Positions 1-6,835 of a stretch of DNA of 16,856 nucleotides are shown here, one piece after another (positions within the stretch are counted from its first letter, which is position 1; every line of letters begins with the position of its first letter). The notes beneath the pieces are model-generated. The model did no database searches. It was given only the letters and a program-made list of their open reading frames with translations, and was not told the origin of the DNA. A program made the position numbers and the translations under genes. This stretch comes from an uncultured Clostridia bacterium (lineage in GTDB: Bacteria > Bacillota > Clostridia > Oscillospirales > Ruminococcaceae), in assembly GCA_938014855.1 (NCBI GenBank), contig CALLQM010000001.1:1-16856 (forward strand), given 5' to 3'.

Positions 1-4
1 GACT

Positions 5-691
5 ATGGAAATGAACCGTTCGGATTACAAAAAGATTACCGAAACATATTTCCCATTTTGGAAACACCTTTCCAATCAGGAACAAGAAACCTTGCTGCAA
101 AACATTTCACTGGTCACTTATCCGAAAGGAACCACCATCCACAACGGCAATCAAGACTGCATCGGTGTGCTTTTAGTAAAAAGCGGCACACTTCGTACTT
201 ACATGCTTTCGGAAGAAGGGCGAGAAATTACTCTGTACAGGCTCTATAAAGGGGATATCTGCATCCTTTCTGCATCCTGTATTCTGCAAAGCATTACGTT
301 CGACGTGCAAATTAACGCTGAAACGGATTGTGAAACCATTCAAATCAGTTCCGCTGTATTTTCGGAACTGTCAAACCATAATGTTTACGTGGAAAACTTT
401 TCTTATCAGCTTGCCGCCGATCGTTTTTCTGACGTGATGTGGACCATGCAGCAAATCTTATTTATGAGTTTTGACAAGCGTTTGGCTGTTTTTTTAGACG
501 AAGAACTGGGCAAAACAGAAGACGACACCATCCGGCTCACGCACGAGCAAGTCGCCAAATATATGGGAAGTGCGCGCGAAGTAGTTTCGCGGATGTTAAA
601 ATATTTTTCCGATGAAGGAATCGTTCAGCTTTCCCGCGGGGGAATTCGTGTGATCGATAAGAAAAAACTTCATCAGATCAGCCGAACATAA
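5..691 (+). CDS. Crp/Fnr-family transcriptional regulator
   Basis: This is a DNA-binding regulator with an N-terminal cyclic-nucleotide-binding-like beta barrel (about residues 20-140) and a C-terminal winged helix-turn-helix. The HTH is recognisable at about residues 178-205, with the family pattern LTHEQVAKYMGSAREVVSRM followed by a wing ending in GGIRVID. At 228 residues it has the usual length of the family. I see no N-terminal four-cysteine cluster as in Fnr, so an iron-sulfur sensor is not supported. The effector is unknown. The start is uncertain: ATG at 5 and ATG at 11 are both possible, the ribosome binding site lies outside the window, and the gene could begin further upstream. It converges on the AraC-type gene with only 14 bases between their ends. 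Its target genes cannot be inferred from what is visible. Confidence 0.88.
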   Translation: MEMNRSDYKKITETYFPFWKHLSNQEQETLLQNISLVTYPKGTTIHNGNQDCIGVLLVKSGTLRTYMLSEEGREITLYRLYKGDICILSASCILQSITFDVQINAETDCETIQISSAVFSELSNHNVYVENFSYQLAADRFSDVMWTMQQILFMSFDKRLAVFLDEELGKTEDDTIRLTHEQVAKYMGSAREVVSRMLKYFSDEGIVQLSRGGIRVIDKKKLHQISRT

Positions 692-705
692 ATGATACTT
701 TTCCA

Positions 706-1581
706 TTAAACATGATAAATGGATTCCAGCCGTTTCAGCCTGCGCTGATTCTCCAAATCCAAAGCCACTGGCTTCAGATTTCTCGCCCGGTATTCTCCGG
801 GCGATTCGCCTGTTACGCGGCGAAACACTTTACAAAAATAGTTGGAACCCGAATAACCTACCATATCCGCAACCATCTCAATACTATAATCGCGGTTTTG
901 CAGCATAAGCTTGGCATTATCCAGCTTGATTGACTGCAAAAACTTGCCCGGGCTTTTTCCGGCTTCCGCTGTAAACGTACGAATGAGGTGGTTTTTTGTC
1001 ACGCCAAGTTCTTCCGCAAGTTCCTCCACTCCGGAAAGAAACGCAAACCGCTCCCGCATAATCGAGATAGCATTCTGCACCAATGGGCTGTATTCTGCCG
1101 GATTTTCTTTGCACCAAGCAATTGTCTCCATCAAAAGCGCAAACACATCCGAGGACGCGGCATAGATATTTTTCGTCATATGATTGCAGGCATGATAACA
1201 CAAGCGCCCAAGCAATCGATCCAGCCTGCTGGAACTTCCCACCGTCTGAAAAAAGCCGATATTTGCGAGCAGTTCCTCAGCATGTTCCAACAGCACGTAA
1301 AGATACGTCGTTTCTTCCAGCGGATACAAAAGAGCCTTTGAAGCATCGGCGGCCGTCAGCACACAGTCCTTCATATAGCCGCATTTGCGGCCGTCAATTT
1401 CTGCCTCGCCTTCCCCGCTTAATATATAAAGATACAGCCCGCTGTGCTGGCTGCTGACCACAGCAGGTGAATTTGTGACCGCGTGATAGCCGCAGCGTGT
1501 CGGATAAACCCACGTGAAATGATCCGGTATCGGGAAATCCATCGGATATGTTCCATATTCCATTTCATTTGTACAAAACAT
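706..1581 (-). CDS. AraC-family transcriptional regulator with N-terminal cupin-like sensor domain
   Basis: The protein (291 residues) has a cupin-like ligand-binding half (roughly residues 15-110, including the beta-rich stretch YLYILSGEGEAEIDGRKCGY) and a C-terminal pair of HTH motifs (about residues 180-285). The second HTH carries the AraC signature: a VGYSGSNYFCKVFRRVTGESPGEYR-type segment. I take the ATG at 1581 as the start because a purine-rich AGGGTG lies about 9 bases upstream; a TTG just before it and an ATG at 1563 are alternatives. The gene is transcribed divergently from the sugar-type ABC ATPase gene, with 135 bp between the starts. AraC proteins of this layout commonly sense carbohydrates and control neighbouring transport genes, so regulation of the ATPase is a reasonable inference, not something shown by the sequence. 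Confidence 0.9.
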   Translation of the reverse strand: MFCTNEMEYGTYPMDFPIPDHFTWVYPTRCGYHAVTNSPAVVSSQHSGLYLYILSGEGEAEIDGRKCGYMKDCVLTAADASKALLYPLEETTYLYVLLEHAEELLANIGFFQTVGSSSRLDRLLGRLCYHACNHMTKNIYAASSDVFALLMETIAWCKENPAEYSPLVQNAISIMRERFAFLSGVEELAEELGVTKNHLIRTFTAEAGKSPGKFLQSIKLDNAKLMLQNRDYSIEMVADMVGYSGSNYFCKVFRRVTGESPGEYRARNLKPVALDLENQRRLKRLESIYHV

Positions 1582-1614
1582 CAATATTTCACCCTGCCAA
1601 TCAAAAAATTACCC

Positions 1615-1643
1615 TTGATGTTCGTGTTTTCGACGTTTATAAT
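1615..1643 (+). promoter_or_regulatory. Sigma-A-type promoter for the MsmX/UgpC-like ATPase gene
   Basis: TTGATG at 1615-1620 and a perfect TATAAT at 1638-1643 are separated by 17 bp. Transcription would begin near 1650, giving a leader of about 67 nt. A ribosome binding site GGAGG sits at 1705-1709, 7 bases before the ATG. A short inverted repeat GATAT-7-ATATC at 1656-1672 lies just after the expected start point and could be an operator, but it is short. Confidence 0.6.
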
Positions 1644-1716
1644 AAAGTCATAAGAGATATTTATAGTATATCAGTAAAAATTAAAAAATCAATAAATTAC
1701 TATTGGAGGCAGGACG

Positions 1717-2829
1717 ATGGCAAGCATTTCCTTAAAAAACATGTATAAAGTCTATCCCGGCGACGTCACCGCCGTACACGATTTTAACCTTGAAATCGAA
1801 GATAAAGAATTTATCATCCTTGTTGGACCTTCCGGATGCGGTAAATCAACCACACTTCGTATGATCGCAGGATTGGAAGAAATTTCAAAGGGTGAACTTT
1901 ACATCGGTGACCGTCTGGTGAACGACGTTGCTCCGAAAGACCGCGACATCGCGATGGTGTTCCAGAACTATGCGCTTTATCCGCATATGACGGTCTTTAA
2001 GAATATGGCATTTGGTCTTCAGCTTCGCAAAACTCCAAAAGAGGAAATTAAGCAAAAAGTTGAAGAAGCTGCAAGAATTCTCGATATCGAGCATCTGCTC
2101 AACAGAAAACCAAAGGCTTTGTCCGGCGGTCAGAGACAGCGTGTTGCTCTGGGACGTGCGATGGTTCGTAACCCAGCAGTCTTCCTGCTTGACGAGCCGC
2201 TGTCCAACTTGGACGCAAAACTGCGTACCGCAATGAGATCCGAAATCACAAAGCTTCATAAACGTTTGGGAACCACGTTTGTTTACGTAACCCATGACCA
2301 GACCGAAGCTATGACCATGGCGGACCGCATCGTTGTTATGAAAGACGGATTCATCCAGCAGGTTGATACTCCGCAAAACCTGTATGACAAACCGCGCAAT
2401 ATCTTTGTTGCAGGATTTATCGGTTCTCCGCAAATGAACTTCCTGGATGTCACCGTTCAGAAAAAAGGTGACGGCTATGTTGGTATGTTCGGCAATTCCG
2501 AAATCACCATCCCTGCAGGAAAGGTTTCTCCCAAAACTCTTGACTCCTATGTCGGAAAAACAATCGTTTTGGGTATTCGTCCTGAAAACCTGCACGACGA
2601 AGAGGCTTACTCCAATATTGCAACCGCCAGCACCATTGAAGCAAAAGTCGATTTGGCTGAGCTGATGGGTTCTGAAATCTATCTGTATATGACCAGCGGC
2701 AGCTCCAAGCTGGTTGCGAAAGTTCCGCCTCGCAGCAGTGTAAAAGACGGCGACACCATCAAAATCGCCATTGACTGCACCAAAATCCATCTCTTTGATA
2801 AAGAGACGGAGCAGGCAATCTGCAACTAA
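1717..2829 (+). CDS. ugpC: Sugar ABC transporter ATP-binding protein, MsmX/UgpC/MalK type
   Basis: This 370-residue ATPase powers uptake of carbohydrates by CUT1-family ABC importers at the inner face of the membrane. Visible motifs are Walker A GPSGCGKST (37-45), the Q-loop region FQNYALYPHM, the signature LSGGQ (135-139), Walker B with catalytic DE (159-160) and the H-loop THDQTEA (His193). The remaining ~130 residues form the regulatory TOBE/OB-fold region typical of MalK-like proteins. Length is normal for the family. No permease or substrate-binding protein gene is next to it, which matches the MsmX situation in Bacillus subtilis, where one ATPase serves several importers; that parallel is inference. 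The gene has its own promoter and a strong terminator, so it is probably monocistronic. The symbol reflects family naming; msmX would be equally defensible. Confidence 0.93.
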   Translation: MASISLKNMYKVYPGDVTAVHDFNLEIEDKEFIILVGPSGCGKSTTLRMIAGLEEISKGELYIGDRLVNDVAPKDRDIAMVFQNYALYPHMTVFKNMAFGLQLRKTPKEEIKQKVEEAARILDIEHLLNRKPKALSGGQRQRVALGRAMVRNPAVFLLDEPLSNLDAKLRTAMRSEITKLHKRLGTTFVYVTHDQTEAMTMADRIVVMKDGFIQQVDTPQNLYDKPRNIFVAGFIGSPQMNFLDVTVQKKGDGYVGMFGNSEITIPAGKVSPKTLDSYVGKTIVLGIRPENLHDEEAYSNIATASTIEAKVDLAELMGSEIYLYMTSGSSKLVAKVPPRSSVKDGDTIKIAIDCTKIHLFDKETEQAICN

Positions 2830-2854
2830 TTTGTCTTTTACATTTTCTTTCTAT

Positions 2855-2889
2855 AAATCCGGCAGCGTCCTAATCACGCTGCCGGATTT
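2855..2889 (+). terminator. Hairpin terminator after the ABC ATPase gene
   Basis: A perfect 14-bp stem (2855-2868 pairing with 2876-2889) encloses a 7-nt loop, 25 bases after the stop codon. The arms are GC-rich in the middle, with AAAT and ATTT at the base. There is no long T-run after it, only the ATTTG at the end of the arm and then CATTTC, so termination may be partial. Confidence 0.75.
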
Positions 2890-2917
2890 GCATTTCAAAT
2901 TGCATCCGTGGTATTAT
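2888..2917 (+). promoter_or_regulatory. Promoter for the DUF624 gene
   Basis: TTGCAT at 2888-2893 and TATTAT at 2912-2917 are spaced by 18 bp, and the -10 box is preceded by TGG, an extended -10 (TGn) feature. The -35 element begins on the last bases of the upstream terminator. The ribosome binding site GAGGGG is at 2945-2950, 5 bases before the ATG. Confidence 0.45.
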
Positions 2918-2955
2918 AAAGATAATTTTGATGTTTCTTCAAGTGAGGGGTCTTA

Positions 2956-3642
2956 ATGGGCATTTTCAGAAGTAATTTTAATCGTCCCGGGCCGGGCATC
3001 CCAAAAAATGCCCCACAAAAAAAGGGTGTCGCGCTCTTTTTTGAAATTTTCTTCCGTGAATTTTTTGAATTAGCAAAATTAAATATGCTGTTCTTATTAT
3101 TTTGCATTCCGATTATCACCATTCCTGCCGCTTTTACTGCCATGAGCAAAGTAACGGTAACAATGGTGCGGGATGAAAACCACTTCCTTTGGACAGATTT
3201 TTGGAAGGAATTTAAAGCCGATTTTGGAAGATCACTCGGTGCGGGTGTGCTTGTTTTTCTCGGTTCAGGTGCCGGAGTCTTTGGAATTTGGTTTTACAGC
3301 AAAATGCTTGAAAACAGCGCGTTTTTCTATCTGCCGCTCGGTCTGTCGGCTCTCGTGGTAGTCGTGCTGTCCATCATGGGATTTTACATTTTCCCGATGC
3401 TCGCATTGGTGAATCTGCCGCTGAAAAAGATTATTCAAAATGCATTTCTTTTAACATTTGTTTGTCTGCATTACAATCTTTTGACTGTGGTCATTGTGGC
3501 AGTCCTTTCTTTTTTTGCATATGGGTTCTTCCCGATTACCCTGCCAATTTTTATTTTTGTGTGGTTTTCCATCATTAACTTTATCACCACATTTTGCGCG
3601 TATTACGGAATTCGTAAATTTGTCATTCAAGATAAAACATAA
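2956..3642 (+). CDS. DUF624 (YesL-like) integral membrane protein
   Basis: This is a 228-residue membrane protein of the DUF624/YesL family. The family hallmark is visible near the N terminus: a segment starting FFREFFELAKLNMLFLLFCI followed by a proline-containing first membrane helix (about 44-60) and the AAFTAM turn. I count about five hydrophobic segments: 44-60, 88-110, 120-148 and two between about 163 and 215. DUF624 proteins often sit beside carbohydrate ABC transporter genes in Firmicutes, and here the gene follows a sugar-type ATPase. No catalytic motif is recognisable and the biochemical role of the family is not established. The first ~25 residues are Pro/Gly/Lys rich and precede the conserved part. 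The start is fixed by GAGGGG 5 bases upstream. Confidence 0.85.
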   Translation: MGIFRSNFNRPGPGIPKNAPQKKGVALFFEIFFREFFELAKLNMLFLLFCIPIITIPAAFTAMSKVTVTMVRDENHFLWTDFWKEFKADFGRSLGAGVLVFLGSGAGVFGIWFYSKMLENSAFFYLPLGLSALVVVVLSIMGFYIFPMLALVNLPLKKIIQNAFLLTFVCLHYNLLTVVIVAVLSFFAYGFFPITLPIFIFVWFSIINFITTFCAYYGIRKFVIQDKT

Positions 3643-3676
3643 AAAAGTCCCGCCTATCAAAAGGCGGGACTTTTTT
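3641..3676. terminator. Bidirectional intrinsic terminator between the DUF624 gene and queT
   Basis: The inverted repeat pairs 3641-3655 with 3662-3676: a GTCCCGCCT/AGGCGGGAC core flanked by A6 on the left and T6 on the right, with a 6-nt loop. Read in either direction it gives a GC stem followed by a U-run, so it can end both the DUF624 transcript and the converging queT transcript, whose stop codon is at 3687-3689. Confidence 0.93.
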
Positions 3677-3686
3677 ATTATGACAA

Positions 3687-4214
3687 TTATAGATCTTGAA
3701 ACAATTTTTTGTCCAAACCGGTTTTTTCCAGTGTGTAAACTAACAGCAGACCCAAACCTGCACACGGGATAATCTGACCGAGCCCAACGCTGAGCGCATT
3801 GATCAAAAAGATTTCCATCGTGAACCCGTTCGAGAAGAAAAAGGTCAGCTCCAGTCCGATAATCACTGCATTCACCAATATGGGCGGAACTGCTGAACAA
3901 ACCGGGATGTTCTTGATGCGTACATTGCGCAGACGGTACGATAAAACAGCGGCGATCAAGGTCGCCAGTGTTCCAAAAATGATGTCCGGCGGCATTGTCG
4001 CTCCCAGCGCAACGCCTACTGCGTTTGAGATGAGGCACCCAAGTGTGACGCCCCAGACGCCAACCGGCGACAAAACTGCGAGCAGACCCAGCGCCTCCGA
4101 TAAGCGCATTTGGATCACTCCAAACGTAAGCGGCGCCAGCGCGAGGCTGACAGCGGTGTAAAGCGCGGCGATCATCGAACAGACCACCAGCTTTCTGACA
4201 TTGGTTCTCTTCAT
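3687..4214 (-). CDS. queT: QueT family transporter (queuosine precursor, DUF988)
   Basis: This 175-residue hydrophobic protein belongs to the QueT/COG4708 family, predicted ECF-type substrate-binding components that import queuosine precursors such as preQ1. The family signature appears in the segment FGVIQMRLSEALGLLAVLSP, and there are about five to six hydrophobic helices. I chose the ATG at 4214 because GAAAGGA at 4230-4224 lies 9 bases upstream; the ATG at 4220 is only 3 bases from it. A longer reading from 4253 would start inside a leader hairpin and lacks a ribosome binding site. No queuosine biosynthesis genes are in the window, and the ECF energising module must be encoded elsewhere. 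The gene diverges from pyrK. Family assignment is firm; the exact substrate is inferred from the family. Confidence 0.88.
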   Translation of the reverse strand: MKRTNVRKLVVCSMIAALYTAVSLALAPLTFGVIQMRLSEALGLLAVLSPVGVWGVTLGCLISNAVGVALGATMPPDIIFGTLATLIAAVLSYRLRNVRIKNIPVCSAVPPILVNAVIIGLELTFFFSNGFTMEIFLINALSVGLGQIIPCAGLGLLLVYTLEKTGLDKKLFQDL

Positions 4215-4320
4215 ATTCATTTTTCCTTTCGTAGGCACTGCGAAAAAGCGCATTTTCCGCGCACCCTAGTTTGTTTTAAGGTCAGGAATTTCCGACTGAC
4301 CACCGCTTTTGTAAAACGGC
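4214..4320 (-). promoter_or_regulatory. Structured 5' leader of queT, candidate preQ1-type riboswitch (class unassigned)
   Basis: The leader of about 106 nt holds, in transcript order: a small hairpin at 4320-4302; a perfect 6-bp hairpin GGTCAG/CTGACC (4301-4296 with 4285-4280, 10-nt loop); an A-rich linker TTAAAACAAA; a long interrupted hairpin from 4268 to 4232 (TAGG/CCTA, TGCG/CGCA and AAAA/TTTT paired around a TGCGC loop); then the Shine-Dalgarno GAAAGGA. The segment TTCCT (4288-4284), partly in the second hairpin, is complementary to AGGAA in the Shine-Dalgarno region (4227-4223), which suggests translational control by alternative pairing. queT genes are known targets of preQ1 riboswitches. 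The hairpin, A-rich linker, hairpin, SD order resembles preQ1-II in outline, and the linker plus CTAG resembles the tail of preQ1-I, but neither consensus fits fully. Confidence 0.45.
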
Positions 4321-4326
4321 ACAACT

Positions 4327-4355
4327 ATTGTAATGCAAATCTGTAAAAAACGCAA
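4327..4355 (-). promoter_or_regulatory. Promoter for queT
   Basis: On the minus strand TTGCGT (4355-4350) and TACAAT (4332-4327) are separated by exactly 17 bp. The predicted start is near 4320, at the foot of the first leader hairpin. It is back to back with the pyrK promoter and its -35 box lies inside the 27-bp dyad at 4338-4364. Confidence 0.6.
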
Positions 4356-4364
4356 GTACAGATT
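4338..4364. promoter_or_regulatory. Dyad operator candidate between the queT and pyrK promoters
   Basis: AATCTGTA (4338-4345) and TACAGATT (4357-4364) form a perfect 8-bp inverted repeat with an 11-bp A-rich centre. It covers the -35 element of queT and touches the -35 element of pyrK. Size and placement suit a dimeric regulator acting on both promoters. I do not recognise the motif, and no regulator gene is adjacent. Confidence 0.45.
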
Positions 4365-4391
4365 GTTATTATCCCGGTTTTATAGTATAAT
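4363..4391 (+). promoter_or_regulatory. Promoter of the pyrK-pyrD gene run
   Basis: TTGTTA (4363-4368) and a perfect TATAAT (4386-4391) are spaced 17 bp. The start point would be near 4398, leaving a leader of about 30 nt with GGAGG at 4415-4419, 9 bases before the ATG. The leader is too short for a PyrR-type attenuator, so the usual Bacillus mode of pyr control is not present here. Confidence 0.7.
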
Positions 4392-4428
4392 AATGGGTAA
4401 TTCTAATCATTATCGGAGGTCATGACGC

Positions 4429-5202
4429 ATGGCATATCTGCAGGGGACTTATCCTGTTGCCAAAAAGCGGGAAATCGCCCGCGGAATTTTTGACTACACC
4501 ATTGCCTGTCCGCCCATTGCTGAGCAAGCACTGCCCGGACAATTTGTGCACATTCGTGTGGATGGTTTTTCATTGCGCCGTCCAATTTCCATCTGCGAAA
4601 CGGATTCCTCTGCCGGTACCGTCCGAATCGTTTTTGAAGTTCGCGGAGAAGGCACAGCAAAACTTGCCGAAATCAAAGAACATGATACAATGGATTTGTT
4701 AGGACCGCTTGGAAACGGTTTTTCACTGCCAAAGCCCGATCAAAAGCTGATCGTAGTCGGCGGCGGCATCGGCGTTCCGCCGATGTTGGAAACCGCCCGC
4801 TGTTTTGGCGGAAATACGACCGCCATTATCGGATTCCGCAGTCAAAATGCGGTTATTTTGGAGAACGATTTCAAGCGCATCGGCTGTGACACCCGGCTTG
4901 CGACCGACGACGGCTCGGCGGGTTATCACGGTTTTGTCACCGGTCTGCTCGAACAGCGGCTTGCCGAGGGCAGTGCGGATCTTATCTGTGCGTGCGGTCC
5001 GATGCCCATGCTTCGCGGAATTGTTAAGCTGGCAGATGCCCATAAGATTCCTACACAGGTATCCCTTGAGGAACGCATGGGATGCGGCGTTGGCGCATGC
5101 CTCGTCTGCGCATGCAAAACCGTAAAAGACGGCCGCGAAATCTTTACCCACGTCTGCAAAGACGGTCCTGTTTTTGATGGAAAGGACGTGGTGTTTGAAT
5201 GA
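4429..5202 (+). CDS. pyrK: Dihydroorotate dehydrogenase B, electron transfer subunit
   Basis: PyrK (257 residues) carries FAD and a [2Fe-2S] cluster and passes electrons from the PyrD FMN to NAD+ in de novo pyrimidine synthesis. The N-terminal flavodoxin-reductase-like beta barrel has the FAD-binding RRPISICE segment. The nucleotide-binding half begins with VVGGGIGVPPM. The C-terminal cluster ligands are Cys219, Cys224, Cys227 and Cys243 (CX4CX2CX15C). All expected cofactor motifs are present and length is normal. Its TGA stop overlaps the pyrD start by 4 bases (ATGA), consistent with translational coupling of the two subunits. It is the first gene after a clear promoter. The call is secure from motifs plus the adjacent pyrD. 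Confidence 0.96.
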   Translation: MAYLQGTYPVAKKREIARGIFDYTIACPPIAEQALPGQFVHIRVDGFSLRRPISICETDSSAGTVRIVFEVRGEGTAKLAEIKEHDTMDLLGPLGNGFSLPKPDQKLIVVGGGIGVPPMLETARCFGGNTTAIIGFRSQNAVILENDFKRIGCDTRLATDDGSAGYHGFVTGLLEQRLAEGSADLICACGPMPMLRGIVKLADAHKIPTQVSLEERMGCGVGACLVCACKTVKDGREIFTHVCKDGPVFDGKDVVFE

Positions 5203-6110
5203 GTAAATTAAACGTAACCGTCGCGGGTGTTTCCTTTAAAAATCCGGTCATTTTAGCATCCGGATGCTGTGGATTCGGCCGCGAATACGATAAACTATAT
5301 CCGATGGAAAAATTGGGCGGGCTTTCTTTAAAAGGCACCACCCTTCAGGAACGTCAGGGCAATCCTCCCTGCCGCATTGCTGAAACGCCGTCGGGCATGC
5401 TCAATTCCGTTGGACTGCAAAACCCCGGAGTTGAAGCATTTTTAAAGAATGAACTTCCCAATTTGTCTAAACGTGATACCGTCATCATTGCCAACGTCGC
5501 GGGGTCTTCGCTTGAAGATTACTGCGCCATCGCCGAGCGGCTGGATGACAGCGCCATCGATATGCTGGAAGTCAACATTTCCTGCCCCAACGTCAAAAAA
5601 GGCGGCGCGGCATTTGGTACTTCCAGCGAAACCGCCGCCGGTGTCATTTCTGCTATGCGTCGGTATACGACCAAGCCTATGATGGTCAAACTATCCCCAA
5701 ACGTCACCGATATCGTATCGATTGCAAAAGCCGTAGAAAATGCGGGCGCCGATGCGGTATCGCTCATCAATACACTGTTGGGTATGCGCATCGATCTCAA
5801 GACGCGCCGCCCAATTCTGCACAACAATGTCGGCGGCCTGTCGGGTCCGGCGGTCTTCCCTGTCGCTGTTCGGATGGTTTGGCAAGTGGCCGGTGCGGTC
5901 AAAATCCCCGTTGTTGGAGTAGGCGGAATTGCAAAATGGCAGGATGCCATTGAAATGATGATGGCGGGTGCACGCGCAGTTCAAATCGGCGCGGCACTAT
6001 TTAACGACCCCTATGCTCCGCTCAAAGTGCTGGAAGGCATGGAGCAATGGCTCGACGAAAACGGGATTGGCGATATCAACGAAATTGTCGGTACCGTCAA
6101 ACCTTGGTAA
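5199..6110 (+). CDS. pyrD: Dihydroorotate dehydrogenase B, catalytic subunit (class 1B)
   Basis: PyrD oxidises dihydroorotate to orotate with FMN, the fourth step of UMP synthesis, and forms a heterotetramer with PyrK. The 303-residue TIM-barrel protein shows the substrate-binding region TPSGMLNSVGLQNPG, the active-site loop NISCPNVKKGG with the catalytic-base cysteine Cys129 (Cys marks class 1, as opposed to Ser in class 2), the FMN-phosphate segments GLSGPA and VVGVGGI, and the C-terminal GARAVQIGAALF. It overlaps pyrK by 4 bases. No other pyrimidine biosynthesis gene is in the window, so the rest of the pathway must lie elsewhere. No abnormal features seen. Confidence 0.97.
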   Translation: MSKLNVTVAGVSFKNPVILASGCCGFGREYDKLYPMEKLGGLSLKGTTLQERQGNPPCRIAETPSGMLNSVGLQNPGVEAFLKNELPNLSKRDTVIIANVAGSSLEDYCAIAERLDDSAIDMLEVNISCPNVKKGGAAFGTSSETAAGVISAMRRYTTKPMMVKLSPNVTDIVSIAKAVENAGADAVSLINTLLGMRIDLKTRRPILHNNVGGLSGPAVFPVAVRMVWQVAGAVKIPVVGVGGIAKWQDAIEMMMAGARAVQIGAALFNDPYAPLKVLEGMEQWLDENGIGDINEIVGTVKPW

Positions 6111-6143
6111 CCAGTTTTGAACGAATTTTGTTGGAGGAATCAC

Positions 6144-6812
6144 ATGACAACTACAATCTACCTGATTCGCCACGCACAGGCGGAGGGCAACCTGAAGCGC
6201 CTGTTTCAAGGGCACACGGATGCCGCTGTCAGTGAAGTGGGAGAAAAACAAATCGACTGCCTTTCAAATCGAATGCAGAATGTAACGTTTGACGCCGTTT
6301 ATGCAAGCCCGCTTGCACGCGCAGTGCAGACCGCACAGGGTGTTGCAAAAGGGGTTCCCATCACGACGGTTCCGGAACTCATGGAAATCAACGGCGGTGA
6401 ATTCGAGGGAGTTCCGTTCGGCGAACTGCCCACGCGATTCCCGGAAGTGTTTGTCCACTGGCAGGATGAACCGGAACGCTGTGTTTTGCCGGGCGGCGAA
6501 TCCATGGAAACGGTTTTCACGCGCATGAAAGCGGCAATCGACCAAATCGCCCGCAAACATCCCGGGCAGACGGTAGCTATCGTTTCCCACGGATGCGCCA
6601 TCCGCTGTTACTTATGTTATGCCAAAGGCTGGGATATCGAACATCTTCGTTATGTACAGTGGTGTGACAACACCGCTGTAAGCAAAGTGGAATATGACGA
6701 GCAATTTATACCCCACCTTATTTTTGAAAATGATTCCGAGCATCTGCCGCAGGAACACTCCACCTTTGCCACACAGGATTGGTGGAAACAGGTTCCGCAA
6801 AAGCCGGAATAA
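6144..6812 (+). CDS. Histidine phosphatase family protein (phosphoglycerate mutase-like)
   Basis: This 222-residue protein belongs to the RHG/histidine phosphatase superfamily, which uses a phosphohistidine intermediate. The N-terminal motif reads LIRHAQAEGN, with catalytic His10; Ala replaces the usual Gly of RHG, a variation I recall in clostridial members. Other family landmarks are YASPLARAVQTAQ, the acid-containing GGEFEGVPFGEL, LPGGES and the second catalytic histidine in IVSHG (His149). Start chosen at 6144 because GGAGG lies 6 bases upstream. It follows pyrD by 33 bases. Substrate cannot be told from sequence: candidates range from phosphoglycerate and small sugar or vitamin phosphates to other phosphomonoesters. 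A broad phosphatase is likelier than a glycolytic mutase, given the divergence around the catalytic motif. Confidence 0.87.
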   Translation: MTTTIYLIRHAQAEGNLKRLFQGHTDAAVSEVGEKQIDCLSNRMQNVTFDAVYASPLARAVQTAQGVAKGVPITTVPELMEINGGEFEGVPFGELPTRFPEVFVHWQDEPERCVLPGGESMETVFTRMKAAIDQIARKHPGQTVAIVSHGCAIRCYLCYAKGWDIEHLRYVQWCDNTAVSKVEYDEQFIPHLIFENDSEHLPQEHSTFATQDWWKQVPQKPE

Positions 6813-6835
6813 GAAACCGCAAAAGGAGAAATTTT

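Noticed and set aside
702..723. TCCATT/AATGGA 6-bp inverted repeat between the convergent Crp/Fnr and AraC genes as a terminator
   Set aside because: The stem is short and AT-rich with a 10-nt loop, has no clear T-run and overlaps the AraC stop codon; too weak to call.
1621..1638. Direct repeat TTCG...TTCG between the -35 and -10 boxes of the ATPase promoter as an AraC binding site or cre-like element
   Set aside because: Only four bases repeat, and the region does not match the CcpA cre consensus; likely chance.
1885..2790. Long open frame opposite the ABC ATPase gene
   Set aside because: It is the antisense shadow of a well-conserved gene; its translation has no recognisable domain and no ribosome binding site.
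3451..4038. 195-codon minus-strand frame overlapping the DUF624 3' end and queT
   Set aside because: It crosses a strong bidirectional terminator and two real genes in another frame; no family features.
4398..4428. PyrR-type attenuator or other riboswitch ahead of pyrK
   Set aside because: The predicted leader is only about 30 nt and holds nothing but the ribosome binding site.
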